Below, piece by piece: positions 8,206 to 15,053 of a stretch of DNA of 30,084 nt. Under the pieces are notes generated by a model. That model saw only the letters and a list, made by a program, of their open reading frames with translations. It was not told where the DNA came from and did not search any database. Positions within the stretch are counted from its first letter, which is position 1; every line of letters begins with the position of its first letter. The position numbers and the translations under genes were made by a program. Source of the DNA: a virus; the IMG/VR virus record IMGVR_UViG_3300034093_004676, positions 1 through 30,084 of that record. One strand, written 5' to 3'.

Positions 8206-8235
8206 AAAAAGAGGGGATTTCTCCCCTCTTTTTTT
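8204..8235. terminator. Strong bidirectional intrinsic terminator between nrdA and the minus-strand operon
   Basis: A perfect 14-bp stem: seven A plus GAGGGGA (8204-8217) pairs with TCCCCTC plus seven T (8222-8235) around the TTTC loop. A-run and T-run on the two sides make it work on both strands, ending nrdBA from the left and the GNAT gene from the right. It overlaps the stop codons of both genes. Confidence 0.95.
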
Positions 8236-8596
8236 ATTTTGGTTTATAGTACATAGTTCTGGAAAATGTGTCTGTTAAATCATAATCTTTTCTTCTTCCA
8301 GCATTATCTACAAATTCATTTCGCTCATAAAATCTTTGAAGAGCACCTTTTTTACCTTTTTCAGGTTCAGGGTTGAGGACAATTGGTTTGTTTACTCTTT
8401 GGCTATATTCTTTAAGAGCAGTAATTATTTCTGTTCCTATGCCAATCCCTCTCATTTCTTTGGGGATAAATATTTTATCTAATTTGATTTTGTTTTCATA
8501 TTCATTGATTCTTAAAACAATTTCTGGATATTTATTTATGAAGAAATTGATTAATTCTAGAATATCATTTTGTTCTTGGGCAAATTTGTACCACAT
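8234..8596 (-). CDS. GNAT-family acetyltransferase with MWY N-terminus
   Basis: A 120-residue protein with the core of the GCN5-related N-acetyltransferase fold. The strand KLDKIFIPKEMRG leads into the acetyl-CoA pyrophosphate loop RGIGIGTEI (residues 49-57), followed by an amphipathic helix, the strand PIVLNP and the family-typical LQRFYERNEFVDN. The fold's first strands are shortened, so the substrate site may be reduced. The N-terminus MWYKFAQEQ is shared with the upstream zincin (MWYRIAQER) and partly with the 903-residue zincin (MWYSKII). AAGGAA precedes the ATG. It lies one base downstream of the zincin stop on the same strand, so the two form a two-gene operon. Substrate unknown; modification of a host protein or a small molecule is possible. 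Confidence 0.78.
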   Translation of the reverse strand: MWYKFAQEQNDILELINFFINKYPEIVLRINEYENKIKLDKIFIPKEMRGIGIGTEIITALKEYSQRVNKPIVLNPEPEKGKKGALQRFYERNEFVDNAGRRKDYDLTDTFSRTMYYKPK

Positions 8597-8597
8597 A

Positions 8598-10550
8598 TTA
8601 TTTCCTTAAAACTTGCGCTTGTTTGGATTTGTAGTAATTTAACAATTCTTGTTTTTGTTTTTCAGATATTCCAGTATTGTTATAAATTCTCATAAATAAT
8701 AAATTTCTTCTTGGAATTTTTGCAGTAAATAATTTGTCTACTGCTTGTTTAGCTACATTTATGCTTGATCCAATATTTCTAAACTTACCGCCTGGGAATA
8801 AGCTTGAATCTCCAAAAATATCTCCTTCTTCTATGGTTTTGTTTAATATATTTGTATGAGAATTTTTAACTCTATTTATTCTTGTTCGCAATTCATATGC
8901 AATTTTTTTCTTTTGAGCGTCATTCATTTTTTTTGTAAATTCGCTTGTGTTAATTGCATTGTTTATTTTTTGTTCCACTGCATTTGTGTCTAAACTATAA
9001 TCTCCAGAGCTATCTAAATGAAAATCGTAATAAAGATAGTCTTCTGGATTTTTATAATTAAGTGGAGGAAAAATTTGTTTTATTAAATTATTAGCTAGAT
9101 ATTCAATTTCAAAACTATCGTTTAAATAAGTGTTATTTTTTGAAGAGCTTGCATTGATAATGCTTTGACCAATTTTATATTCCAACTCATCAACTGGTAC
9201 AAGTTGATCAAAAACAGAGACTTGTGGAATTTTATTTAATTTATTTTTTGGTATTTTGTTAATAGAGTATCTAGGATCCCAAAATTCTCCAAAGTTTTTT
9301 GGATCTTTTTCTAAGTAAGATAACTCAGTTGGCATATATTCATCTAATGGATGATAAGGTTTAGGTTGAGAAATTAATGAGTTAAGCACTTTGGAAGGTC
9401 CATAATATTTTGCCATTCCAATATTAATGTCTATAAAGTCTTTGATTGCTTTTGGTAAATAAAATTTACTTACACTTGTACTCGCATCTTTTTCAAGTAT
9501 TTTATTAAATCTTGTCCCATTAATATTAAAAGAATTAGGATTAGGTTTTTTATCAGAAGATATACCAATTGTTTTAACAGCTAAATCTATTTCTTTTTGA
9601 TTTGCAGGATTGTTGATAAACATCATCAATCCATTAACATATTTGACTATTTCGTTAATTTTTTGTTTATTTGATAATAAAGATTTTGCATAAGAATTTT
9701 TATCACCCTTGAATTTATCTATGGCATTTTGAAAAGCGCCAACTAAAGCAGTATGTCTAGCTGCATTATAATCAGATAAATCTTTTTCTTTATTTTCATT
9801 AAAATTAAATTTTCCACTTTCGACAGGTTCGGTAAATTGTAAATTTATAAAATCCGAAGGGTTTATTTTTTTTCGAACATAATCTAAAAGTTTATTTTGT
9901 TTAATGTTATTTTGAGAAGTTTCTTCAAATCTGAAATTGTATCCCTTTTTCATCAGAAGTTCAAATGCCTCAGCAAAAGCTTCCTTGTAGCTCTCCTCAC
10001 CATAAATTGATGGAGAACCTTCTGTCATCATTTTTTTTTCTTCATCAAGTGGTTGAAAATCTGTTAAAAGATGTCCAATTTCGTGATCCAACGCCATTGC
10101 AATACTATCTTTGTCAGAGAAAACTTTATTACCACCTAATTCAGCAAATGCTGCAGGTTTAACCCCAGAAGCTTTATCAGGATGAATTTCAGAGACAATA
10201 TTTACAATAGTCTCACCATGGAAAAAACCTTTATTATATTTGGATAATACATTGAGAACTCTTTTTAATATCTCGTTTATTTCTGATTGCGGTATATTAA
10301 ACTCTAACATATTATTATAAGGATCATCCAAAGACCCATAATCTTTAGGATATTTGAATAAAATTCTTATATTTGGATATTCTTGATAAAATCCAAAATA
10401 AGAACCTCTTGGGTCATATTTTGTTTTATTTTTTACACGTCTAGCAGGACTATAAAAAGTTAGTGATGTACCATCAGCTTCTTTTTTAACTTCACTTTTC
10501 CATTCTCTAGGTCTAAATACAGATCTTTCTTGTGCAATTCTATACCACAT
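8598..10550 (-). CDS. Zincin-type metallopeptidase protein, 650 residues, MWY N-terminus
   Basis: Large protein with a zinc metallopeptidase motif. DHEIGH places HExxH at residues 156-160, and the downstream SYKEAFAEAFELL (187-199) supplies the expected third Glu ligand (E194 likeliest), a gluzincin-like layout. Residues 30-150 probably complete the catalytic domain. Residues 230-650 are Asn/Lys/Ile-rich and unrecognised, with no membrane segment or signal peptide. The protein starts MWYRIAQER, a tag nearly identical to that of the GNAT encoded just downstream. The gene opposes its neighbours and is bounded by a divergent promoter region (10551-10587) and a terminator. I infer a delivered or cargo enzyme, perhaps acting on host proteins. 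A structural protein carrying a protease domain is an alternative. No Shine-Dalgarno is visible. Confidence 0.72.
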   Translation of the reverse strand: MWYRIAQERSVFRPREWKSEVKKEADGTSLTFYSPARRVKNKTKYDPRGSYFGFYQEYPNIRILFKYPKDYGSLDDPYNNMLEFNIPQSEINEILKRVLNVLSKYNKGFFHGETIVNIVSEIHPDKASGVKPAAFAELGGNKVFSDKDSIAMALDHEIGHLLTDFQPLDEEKKMMTEGSPSIYGEESYKEAFAEAFELLMKKGYNFRFEETSQNNIKQNKLLDYVRKKINPSDFINLQFTEPVESGKFNFNENKEKDLSDYNAARHTALVGAFQNAIDKFKGDKNSYAKSLLSNKQKINEIVKYVNGLMMFINNPANQKEIDLAVKTIGISSDKKPNPNSFNINGTRFNKILEKDASTSVSKFYLPKAIKDFIDINIGMAKYYGPSKVLNSLISQPKPYHPLDEYMPTELSYLEKDPKNFGEFWDPRYSINKIPKNKLNKIPQVSVFDQLVPVDELEYKIGQSIINASSSKNNTYLNDSFEIEYLANNLIKQIFPPLNYKNPEDYLYYDFHLDSSGDYSLDTNAVEQKINNAINTSEFTKKMNDAQKKKIAYELRTRINRVKNSHTNILNKTIEEGDIFGDSSLFPGGKFRNIGSSINVAKQAVDKLFTAKIPRRNLLFMRIYNNTGISEKQKQELLNYYKSKQAQVLRK

Positions 10551-10552
10551 AA

Positions 10553-10581
10553 TTTACTTTTACTATATGTTGTGGTAAAAT
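10553..10581 (+). promoter_or_regulatory. Candidate leaderless promoter upstream of 10588, within a 37-base divergent gap
   Basis: TTTACT (10553-10558), a 17-base spacer and TAAAAT (10576-10581), the latter exactly six bases before the ATG at 10588. No Shine-Dalgarno is present. On the opposite strand the same gap holds a TATAGT box 11 bases before the zincin ATG, so both promoters would compete for the same short stretch. Confidence 0.5.
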
Positions 10582-10587
10582 CCTTGT

Positions 10588-10905
10588 ATGGCAAAATCAG
10601 TAGTTAGAGAAGTAAAAATTTTAGATGCAGTATTGAAAGAAGATGAAGGCACTGAAGATGAGCCTACAATTGTTCAATTTATTTGGCTTCAACTTCAAGA
10701 TGTAAAGTCTGAAAGAGTTTATGCTGCTGTTTTATCGTTGGATGATATCAAAGAATTGACCAAAATGGATCGTTATTTGGAAGGTAGAGAACTTATCAAT
10801 TTTTCGATTGCTCTCAAGAATCGTGAACATCCATTATCTCTTATCTTCAATCCAGATGATGAAGAGATTACTGCCGATATGATTAAGAATGAGGAAGGAA
10901 TTTAA
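10588..10905 (+). CDS. Hypothetical acidic protein, 105 residues
   Basis: Not recognised. It is a small acidic protein whose predicted strands (REVKILDAVL, TIVQFIWLQL, RVYAAVLSL, LINFSIALKN, LSLIFNP) suggest a compact beta-rich domain. It is the first gene of a plus-strand operon running through dUTPase, HAD phosphatase and clamp loader, so a role in nucleotide metabolism or replication is plausible by context only. The start codon is placed by a promoter-like TAAAAT six bases upstream, with no ribosome-binding site, suggesting a leaderless message. One base separates its stop codon from the dUTPase ATG. Confidence 0.75.
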   Translation: MAKSVVREVKILDAVLKEDEGTEDEPTIVQFIWLQLQDVKSERVYAAVLSLDDIKELTKMDRYLEGRELINFSIALKNREHPLSLIFNPDDEEITADMIKNEEGI

Positions 10906-10906
10906 T

Positions 10907-11428
10907 ATGGCTGCATCAGGTAGTGGACAAGTTACAGTAAATATGCCTACTGTTGCTAAGGCAACAGTTGAAATTAAAGCTTTTCGTGAGAGCGCAGTAA
11001 TTCCCAAGAAGGCAACTGAGAGTGCTGCTGGGTATGATCTTTGTGCTTGGCTTAAGGAATCTTATGATGAGCAAACTCTTATTGCTCCACATTCAACTTT
11101 GATTGTTCCTACTGGCTTGAATGTAAATATTCCAAATGGGTACGAGATCCAAATTCGCCCTCGTTCCGGTTTAGCTGCAAAATTTGGCGTCACAGTTCTC
11201 AATACTCCAGGCACTATTGACAGTGATTATTGTGGCGATGGAGAAGATTTTGAACTTAAGGTTATTCTTATTAACCACAACAAGATTCCATTTTCAATCA
11301 AGCATGGTGATCGAATTGCTCAAATGGTTGTAGCAAAGTTGGCAGATCACGAACTTGTAGAAGTTGAAGAATTTACTTCAACTGACAAGACATCCCGCAA
11401 GGGTGGATTGGGTAGTACAGGTAAGTAA
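10907..11428 (+). CDS. dut: dUTPase (deoxyuridine triphosphate nucleotidohydrolase)
   Basis: Hydrolyses dUTP to dUMP and pyrophosphate, keeping uracil out of DNA and feeding dTMP synthesis. All five motifs of the trimeric dUTPase family are visible, counted from the ATG at 10907 (173 residues): AAGYDL (40-45), RPRSGLA (84-90), GTIDSDYCGD (102-111, catalytic Asp at 105), GDRIAQMVV (134-142) and the mobile C-terminal RKGGLGSTG (164-172). About 20 N-terminal residues precede the domain, and a short DGEDF insert follows motif 3. The ATG at 10889 is rejected as start because the sequence around it (GAGGAAGGA, 10891-10899) is an ideal Shine-Dalgarno for 10907. It overlaps the HAD gene at TAATG. Confidence 0.96.
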   Translation: MAASGSGQVTVNMPTVAKATVEIKAFRESAVIPKKATESAAGYDLCAWLKESYDEQTLIAPHSTLIVPTGLNVNIPNGYEIQIRPRSGLAAKFGVTVLNTPGTIDSDYCGDGEDFELKVILINHNKIPFSIKHGDRIAQMVVAKLADHELVEVEEFTSTDKTSRKGGLGSTGK

Positions 11429-11805
11429 TGGAACATAACATTGACCAAGCCACAAAGAATTACACTATTTTTTGTGATTTAGATGGAACACTTTGGGAAC
11501 AAGGTGATCCTACTGAAATTGCCAAACCTGGATATCAACCTAAAATTATTCACGGAACCGTAGACAAGGTTCGTGAATGGGATAGCAAAGGCTATAAGAT
11601 CATTCTTACTACTGGACGTAAAGAAAGCTTGCGAGATGTAACAGTCAAGCAGCTTTCTTATGCTGGTATTGTTTATGATCAATTAGTAATGGGCATTGGC
11701 GGTGGGTCTAGAGTTCTTATAAATGATTTGAGAGCTAATGGAGATCAGTCAGCCTTTGTTTGTCAGCCAAAGCGCAATGAAGGTGTAGCAGGGATAGATT
11801 TATGA
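11428..11805 (+). CDS. HAD-superfamily phosphatase-like protein
   Basis: A 125-residue minimal HAD hydrolase. Motif I is CDLDGTL (nucleophile D17, acid/base D19), motif II TTGRKE (T61-T62) follows the strand YKIILTTG, and GGGSRVLINDLR (90-102) gives the late acidic residue. The absence of a cap domain suggests a large substrate such as a nucleic acid end or protein, or a small phosphorylated metabolite reached in an open site. Placement directly after dUTPase (TAATG overlap) favours nucleotide or sugar-phosphate turnover, but the substrate cannot be read from sequence. It ends in TGA overlapping the next ATG, so translation is probably coupled. Confidence 0.82.
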   Translation: MEHNIDQATKNYTIFCDLDGTLWEQGDPTEIAKPGYQPKIIHGTVDKVREWDSKGYKIILTTGRKESLRDVTVKQLSYAGIVYDQLVMGIGGGSRVLINDLRANGDQSAFVCQPKRNEGVAGIDL

Positions 11806-12137
11806 TGTATCCAGAATTTAAAAAATTTGTGAACTTAATTGGACACGATATTACAATTTCAGGATATGGAACTTTACCAAGGGCAGAAAATCCTTGCTTT
11901 GTTCAAACTAAACAAAGAATTATTGGTAAAGTTGCAAGCGTTCCTGTTGCTGAAACTCATTTTGAAAAGATTGTAAATCTTCCTGATCCTGAAGATGGTG
12001 TTTATTACATAGTCAACAGAGTATCAATGGAGTTCATTCCATTTGATCGTGAAGATGTATTTAGTGTAGATACAGGTCCAACAGCAATTCGTGATGAGAG
12101 TGGTCAAGTTGTAGCAGTTACTCAGTTATCATTATGA
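11802..12137 (+). CDS. Small conserved phage/bacterial protein of unknown function
   Basis: A 111-residue protein of a type I recognise from phage and actinobacterial genomes but cannot name. These proteins begin NLxxHDIxI, have a central 'gip(V)xxxxFexixxLPxPxxGxxYIV' segment and end with 'VRDExGxVxAVxxL'. Here these read NLIGHDITISGYG, VPVAETHFEKIVNLPDPEDG, YYIVNRVSME and IRDESGQVVAVTQL. The pattern suggests a compact beta-rich domain. There are no catalytic triads or cysteine clusters. Genes on both sides overlap it by four bases (ATGA), so it belongs to the dUTPase-to-clamp-loader operon. Similarity is from memory of the family layout, not from a search. Confidence 0.65.
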   Translation: MMYPEFKKFVNLIGHDITISGYGTLPRAENPCFVQTKQRIIGKVASVPVAETHFEKIVNLPDPEDGVYYIVNRVSMEFIPFDREDVFSVDTGPTAIRDESGQVVAVTQLSL

Positions 12138-12616
12138 GTGATCCAGAATTTATTGAATCTATTGAATGCAAAGAAATTGCAGAAAAACTTATTTCTAAAT
12201 ATTATCCATTTATAGGATATGTAAACTTAGATTTAGTTCACTTTGTTGAAATGGATGGATATAAAGGAAAGAATGCCCCGCCATATATTATGTCGGGGTT
12301 AACTCAATCTTGGGCTAGGGGAATTTTACAATCTCTTGGCAATGGTAAAGTTTATTGCCTTGGAGTCTGGTCTGATCTCTGGGAAGAATTAGAGCAGTCA
12401 AAAAAAGAATGGATTATTTTCCGTTGCTTGTACTCTATAAGTCCTTCACAAGATGGTAAAATTCGTTCATTCGATGTACAGGATTTTGGCTTTATTACAG
12501 AATACTTTGTTAGAGCCGGATATGGTCCATACTGGATATTGAAAGATGGATTGCCTTCATTGTTGGATGGCACTCACGCTTTACCTTTAATTTTACCAAT
12601 GGAAGATGATGATTAG
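12134..12616 (+). CDS. Probable inactive homologue of the phage metallopeptidase family
   Basis: A 160-residue protein whose layout follows the putative phage metallopeptidase family. The N-terminal part, KLISKYYPFIGYVNLDLVHF, is followed by GLTQSWARGILQSLG and WSDLWEELEQSKKEWIIFRCLYSI, then DGKIRSFDVQDFGFITEYF. In active members the segment after 'LxxxQRxxLL' reads DHELCH. Here the same place reads IFRCLYS, so the HExxH zinc motif is gone. The following 'DVxEF' element is kept. I infer a pseudo-enzyme retaining the fold, perhaps for binding DNA or a protein partner. It sits immediately before the clamp-loader gene and overlaps it. The family match is by eye and moderate. Confidence 0.5.
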   Translation: MSDPEFIESIECKEIAEKLISKYYPFIGYVNLDLVHFVEMDGYKGKNAPPYIMSGLTQSWARGILQSLGNGKVYCLGVWSDLWEELEQSKKEWIIFRCLYSISPSQDGKIRSFDVQDFGFITEYFVRAGYGPYWILKDGLPSLLDGTHALPLILPMEDDD

Positions 12617-13667
12617 TCAAAGCTATTACAATAAATATCGCCCTAGAACATTTAAGGATATCAAGGGTAGTAAATCTGCTGAAATTCTTGAAACACAGAT
12701 TCAGAATAAAAGGACTACTCATGCTTACATCTTAGCTGGTCCTCCTGGCACTGGTAAGACAACTCTTGCCCGTGTTGCTTCAGCTCATCTTCTTTGTAAT
12801 GACGATCAAGATGATTTGAAGGATATGGTGTTGAGTGATGAGCATCCTGATGTTTATGAAATTAATTGCGCTGTAAATAATGGTGTTGATCATATTCGAG
12901 AAAATGTAGTTCAACTATCTCGTCTTGCTCCAACTTTGGGTAAGTACAAGATTTTTATTCTTGATGAAGCTCAAATGCTTACCACTCAAGCGCAAACATC
13001 TCTAATTAAGCTTACTGAAGAACCACCAGCGTATGTAAAGTTTTTCTTTTGCACAACTGACCCACATAAAATTCTTCGTGCAATACATACTCGTTGTCAG
13101 ACTTTTCTTATGAAGAAATTGACCAAGCAAAATCTTGTTCAATTATTAGAAGAAGTTTGTGAGAAAGAAAATCTTGTTTATGACGAAGAAGCCTTGAATC
13201 TTATTGCAACTGATGCTGAAGGAAGTGCTAGAACTGCTCTTTCTATTCTTGAACAAGCTTCTATGAGTGATATATCAGAAGAAAACATTAGAGAGTTGCT
13301 TGATAGATCACCAAAACAATTAGCAATTGATCTTTCTTTTTGTGTTATCAATGAAGATTTTGCCAATGCTTTTAGAATAATTCAAGCTTCCAATGCAGAG
13401 GGAAGAAACTTAGGTAATTTATTACTTGAAACATCTCAAATCTTCATAACAGCATTCAGATATGTTGTAATAAAGACAAAAAAGGGTGAAAGAGTCCCTG
13501 ATATAGAAGAAATAGCCAAGTCTGTTGATACTTTGTTGCTTATAGATATCGCAGAACAATTGTATAACATTTCAAAAGATATAAGGCAAACTGTCTCTGA
13601 GGATATTGTTGCAACTACAGGTATCCTCAAAATTATAGAAAAGTACGCAAATAGGGAAAAGGCGTAA
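12606..13667 (+). CDS. dnaX: Clamp-loader ATPase, DnaX (gamma)/RFC-like
   Basis: AAA+ ATPase that would load the sliding clamp onto primed DNA. The 353-residue protein opens with YYNKYRPRTFKDI, typical of DnaX and RFC. Walker A is GPPGTGKT (about 45-52), Walker B is IFILDEAQML, sensor 1 lies in FFFCTTDP, and the Arg-finger-type motif is HTRCQTF. Sensor 2 lies in GSARTALSILEQA. A C-terminal helical collar domain follows. The Cys4 zinc module found in bacterial DnaX is absent, and there is no tau-type extension, so it is gamma-like or closer to RFC small subunits. Partner genes for a DnaN-like clamp and HolA-like delta lie 2.4-5.5 kb downstream. Two adjacent ATGs (12606, 12609) are equally possible; both overlap the preceding gene. 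Confidence 0.92.
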   Translation: MMISQSYYNKYRPRTFKDIKGSKSAEILETQIQNKRTTHAYILAGPPGTGKTTLARVASAHLLCNDDQDDLKDMVLSDEHPDVYEINCAVNNGVDHIRENVVQLSRLAPTLGKYKIFILDEAQMLTTQAQTSLIKLTEEPPAYVKFFFCTTDPHKILRAIHTRCQTFLMKKLTKQNLVQLLEEVCEKENLVYDEEALNLIATDAEGSARTALSILEQASMSDISEENIRELLDRSPKQLAIDLSFCVINEDFANAFRIIQASNAEGRNLGNLLLETSQIFITAFRYVVIKTKKGERVPDIEEIAKSVDTLLLIDIAEQLYNISKDIRQTVSEDIVATTGILKIIEKYANREKA

Positions 13668-13678
13668 AAAGAAGTTTT

Positions 13679-13684
13679 TATAAT
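13679..13684 (+). promoter_or_regulatory. Consensus -10 box before the SigH-like sigma gene
   Basis: Perfect TATAAT just downstream of the clamp-loader stop codon. Transcription would start near 13690, leaving a short leader with CGGGAG (13697-13702) as Shine-Dalgarno for the ATG at 13708. No good -35 is visible. Confidence 0.5.
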
Positions 13685-13707
13685 GAATTATGCCTTCGGG
13701 AGTTTTG

Positions 13708-14397
13708 ATGGCAACCGAAGATTTCAGAATAGTAAGAATAGTCAATAGAGCAAAAGCAGGTAATGAAGCAGCCTTTAAAAAACTGCTCAAGATGGTAGAA
13801 CCAGATCTCAAAAAGATTGCACCACACTTTTTCATAGTCGGTGGAGACAGAGAAGATGTAATGCAAGAATTGAGATTAGGTGTATTTAAAGCGGTAAATT
13901 CCTACGATTGTACTAAAGATACAACATTTAAGAACTTTTGCGTAAATTTAGTTTGTAAAAGACATCTTGCAACAGCTATAGCGTCAGCGAAAAGAATGAA
14001 GAATTCAGCTTTGAATGATTCTATTTCGCTTGACGCTCCTTTTATTTTAAATGACGATGGTAATTTCCATTCTTTGGGAGACTATATCCCTGATAAGAAA
14101 AATCCTTATGATGAATCTCCAGAAGTAAATTTAGTAGAAGATCTTATTGTTAGAGAAGAACTAGAATTAAACTCAGAACTATTGATGGACAAGCTTACGC
14201 CATTAGAGGCAGATATATTTGTTGAGTATGGCCACAATTCTTCATATAAAGAAATTTCACAAACACTAAGTGTTCCAGCCAAATGTGTTGACAATGCACT
14301 TACAAGAATTAGAAAAAAAGCATCTGAAGTTTATACTCAATTCAAAGATGATGAGAAGAAGGATGCTACTCATAAAGTGCCAAAAAGTAAGTTATGA
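13708..14397 (+). CDS. Sigma-70 family factor, SigH-like
   Basis: RNA polymerase sigma factor, probably redirecting host polymerase to phage promoters. Counted from the ATG at 13708 (229 residues), region 2 includes FIVGGDREDVMQELRLGVFKAVNSYD, a core-binding and -10 helix block resembling Bacillus SigH (GGDREDLVQEG). It is followed by TFKNFCVNLVCKRHLATAI and the -10-contacting stretch. Region 4 is LTPLEADIFVEYG, SYKEISQTLSVPAKCVDNALTRIRKK, a clear helix-turn-helix for -35 recognition. There is no region 1.1 or region 3, so it is an alternative-type factor. An ATG at 13690 would add six residues, but the Shine-Dalgarno GGGAG favours 13708. It overlaps the next gene by four bases and has its own TATAAT box upstream. 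Confidence 0.88.
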   Translation: MATEDFRIVRIVNRAKAGNEAAFKKLLKMVEPDLKKIAPHFFIVGGDREDVMQELRLGVFKAVNSYDCTKDTTFKNFCVNLVCKRHLATAIASAKRMKNSALNDSISLDAPFILNDDGNFHSLGDYIPDKKNPYDESPEVNLVEDLIVREELELNSELLMDKLTPLEADIFVEYGHNSSYKEISQTLSVPAKCVDNALTRIRKKASEVYTQFKDDEKKDATHKVPKSKL

Positions 14398-15017
14398 TAA
14401 ATTTTCTTCGCACTGCTTCTATCCTAGACAATTTAGGATGCTTCAAACTTGCTGACAAATTTACCAAAGTTGCAATAGATCAATCAGATTTAGACTTTGA
14501 TACTGTGTATAGAAATCCAGAGACATATTCTGATTTTGCATTAACTAAAGCAAGAAAACAAGGCAGAGATATTGTAGAGGTTCTTGGAGATGAAAAGTTC
14601 ACTGTAGATCCATCAAAAGATCCTATGGAACAACTTGTTGAAAGATCCAAAGGAACAAGAAGACATTTTGCAATTTATCCTCAAATTATTTTATTTCCTG
14701 AAAGTGGAGTATGGAAATTTTTCTTTTTAGATCCTTTATCATTAAAATCATTATCAAAAGGTTCTGACAAAGAGGGCAAACTCTTAACAGATCAGCTTTC
14801 TATCCCTGGATTAGAAAATTTATATGGTGAGGAAGAAGATGCCGAAGAAATTTCTCACGATGTAGTTTTCACTTCAAATTTGACCCTTGAAGATTACAGC
14901 AAAGAAGAAGCAATGGAAAAAGTTCGACAAAAATTCCCAGATACACACGTTGATGTTGTTGTAAATGGTATTGATGATAGAGAGTTTTTTGACGAAGAAA
15001 AAGACATAGAATTATAA
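14394..15017 (+). CDS. Hypothetical protein with helical-hairpin N-terminus, 207 residues
   Basis: Not recognised. Residues 1-27 (MINFLRTASILDNLGCFKLA followed by DKFTKVA) repeat the short two-helix pattern seen at the N-termini of the proteins at 236 (minus) and 26208: hydrophobic helix, LDxxG turn, K/L-x-AD, hydrophobic helix ending in A. Residues 75-120 contain beta-like FAIYPQIILFPES and WKFFFLDPLSL. The C-terminal half is strongly acidic (YGEEEDAEEI, FFDEEKDIEL). There are no catalytic motifs or cysteine clusters. It overlaps the SigH-like gene (ATGA), so translation is probably coupled; the downstream PurA/PurZ-like gene has its own promoter. A virion-associated or regulator-binding role is possible. 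Confidence 0.7.
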   Translation: MINFLRTASILDNLGCFKLADKFTKVAIDQSDLDFDTVYRNPETYSDFALTKARKQGRDIVEVLGDEKFTVDPSKDPMEQLVERSKGTRRHFAIYPQIILFPESGVWKFFFLDPLSLKSLSKGSDKEGKLLTDQLSIPGLENLYGEEEDAEEISHDVVFTSNLTLEDYSKEEAMEKVRQKFPDTHVDVVVNGIDDREFFDEEKDIEL

Positions 15018-15018
15018 C

Positions 15019-15047
15019 TTGCTTGCATCTCTACAATGAAGTAGAAT
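15019..15047 (+). promoter_or_regulatory. Candidate leaderless promoter of the PurA/PurZ-like gene
   Basis: TTGCTT (15019-15024), 17-base spacer, TAGAAT (15042-15047), then exactly six bases to the ATG at 15054. The -35 hexamer equals the one upstream of the primase. There is no convincing Shine-Dalgarno. Confidence 0.6.
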
Positions 15048-15053
15048 GTGCAT

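Noticed and set aside
8373-8609. Plus-strand open frame opposite the GNAT and zincin genes
   Set aside because: It is the antisense shadow of a recognisable GNAT domain, with no ribosome-binding site and a composition typical of reversed coding sequence.
10889-10906. ATG at 10889 as the dUTPase start
   Set aside because: The bases beside it form the Shine-Dalgarno of the ATG at 10907, and the added residues (MRKEFN) are not family-like.
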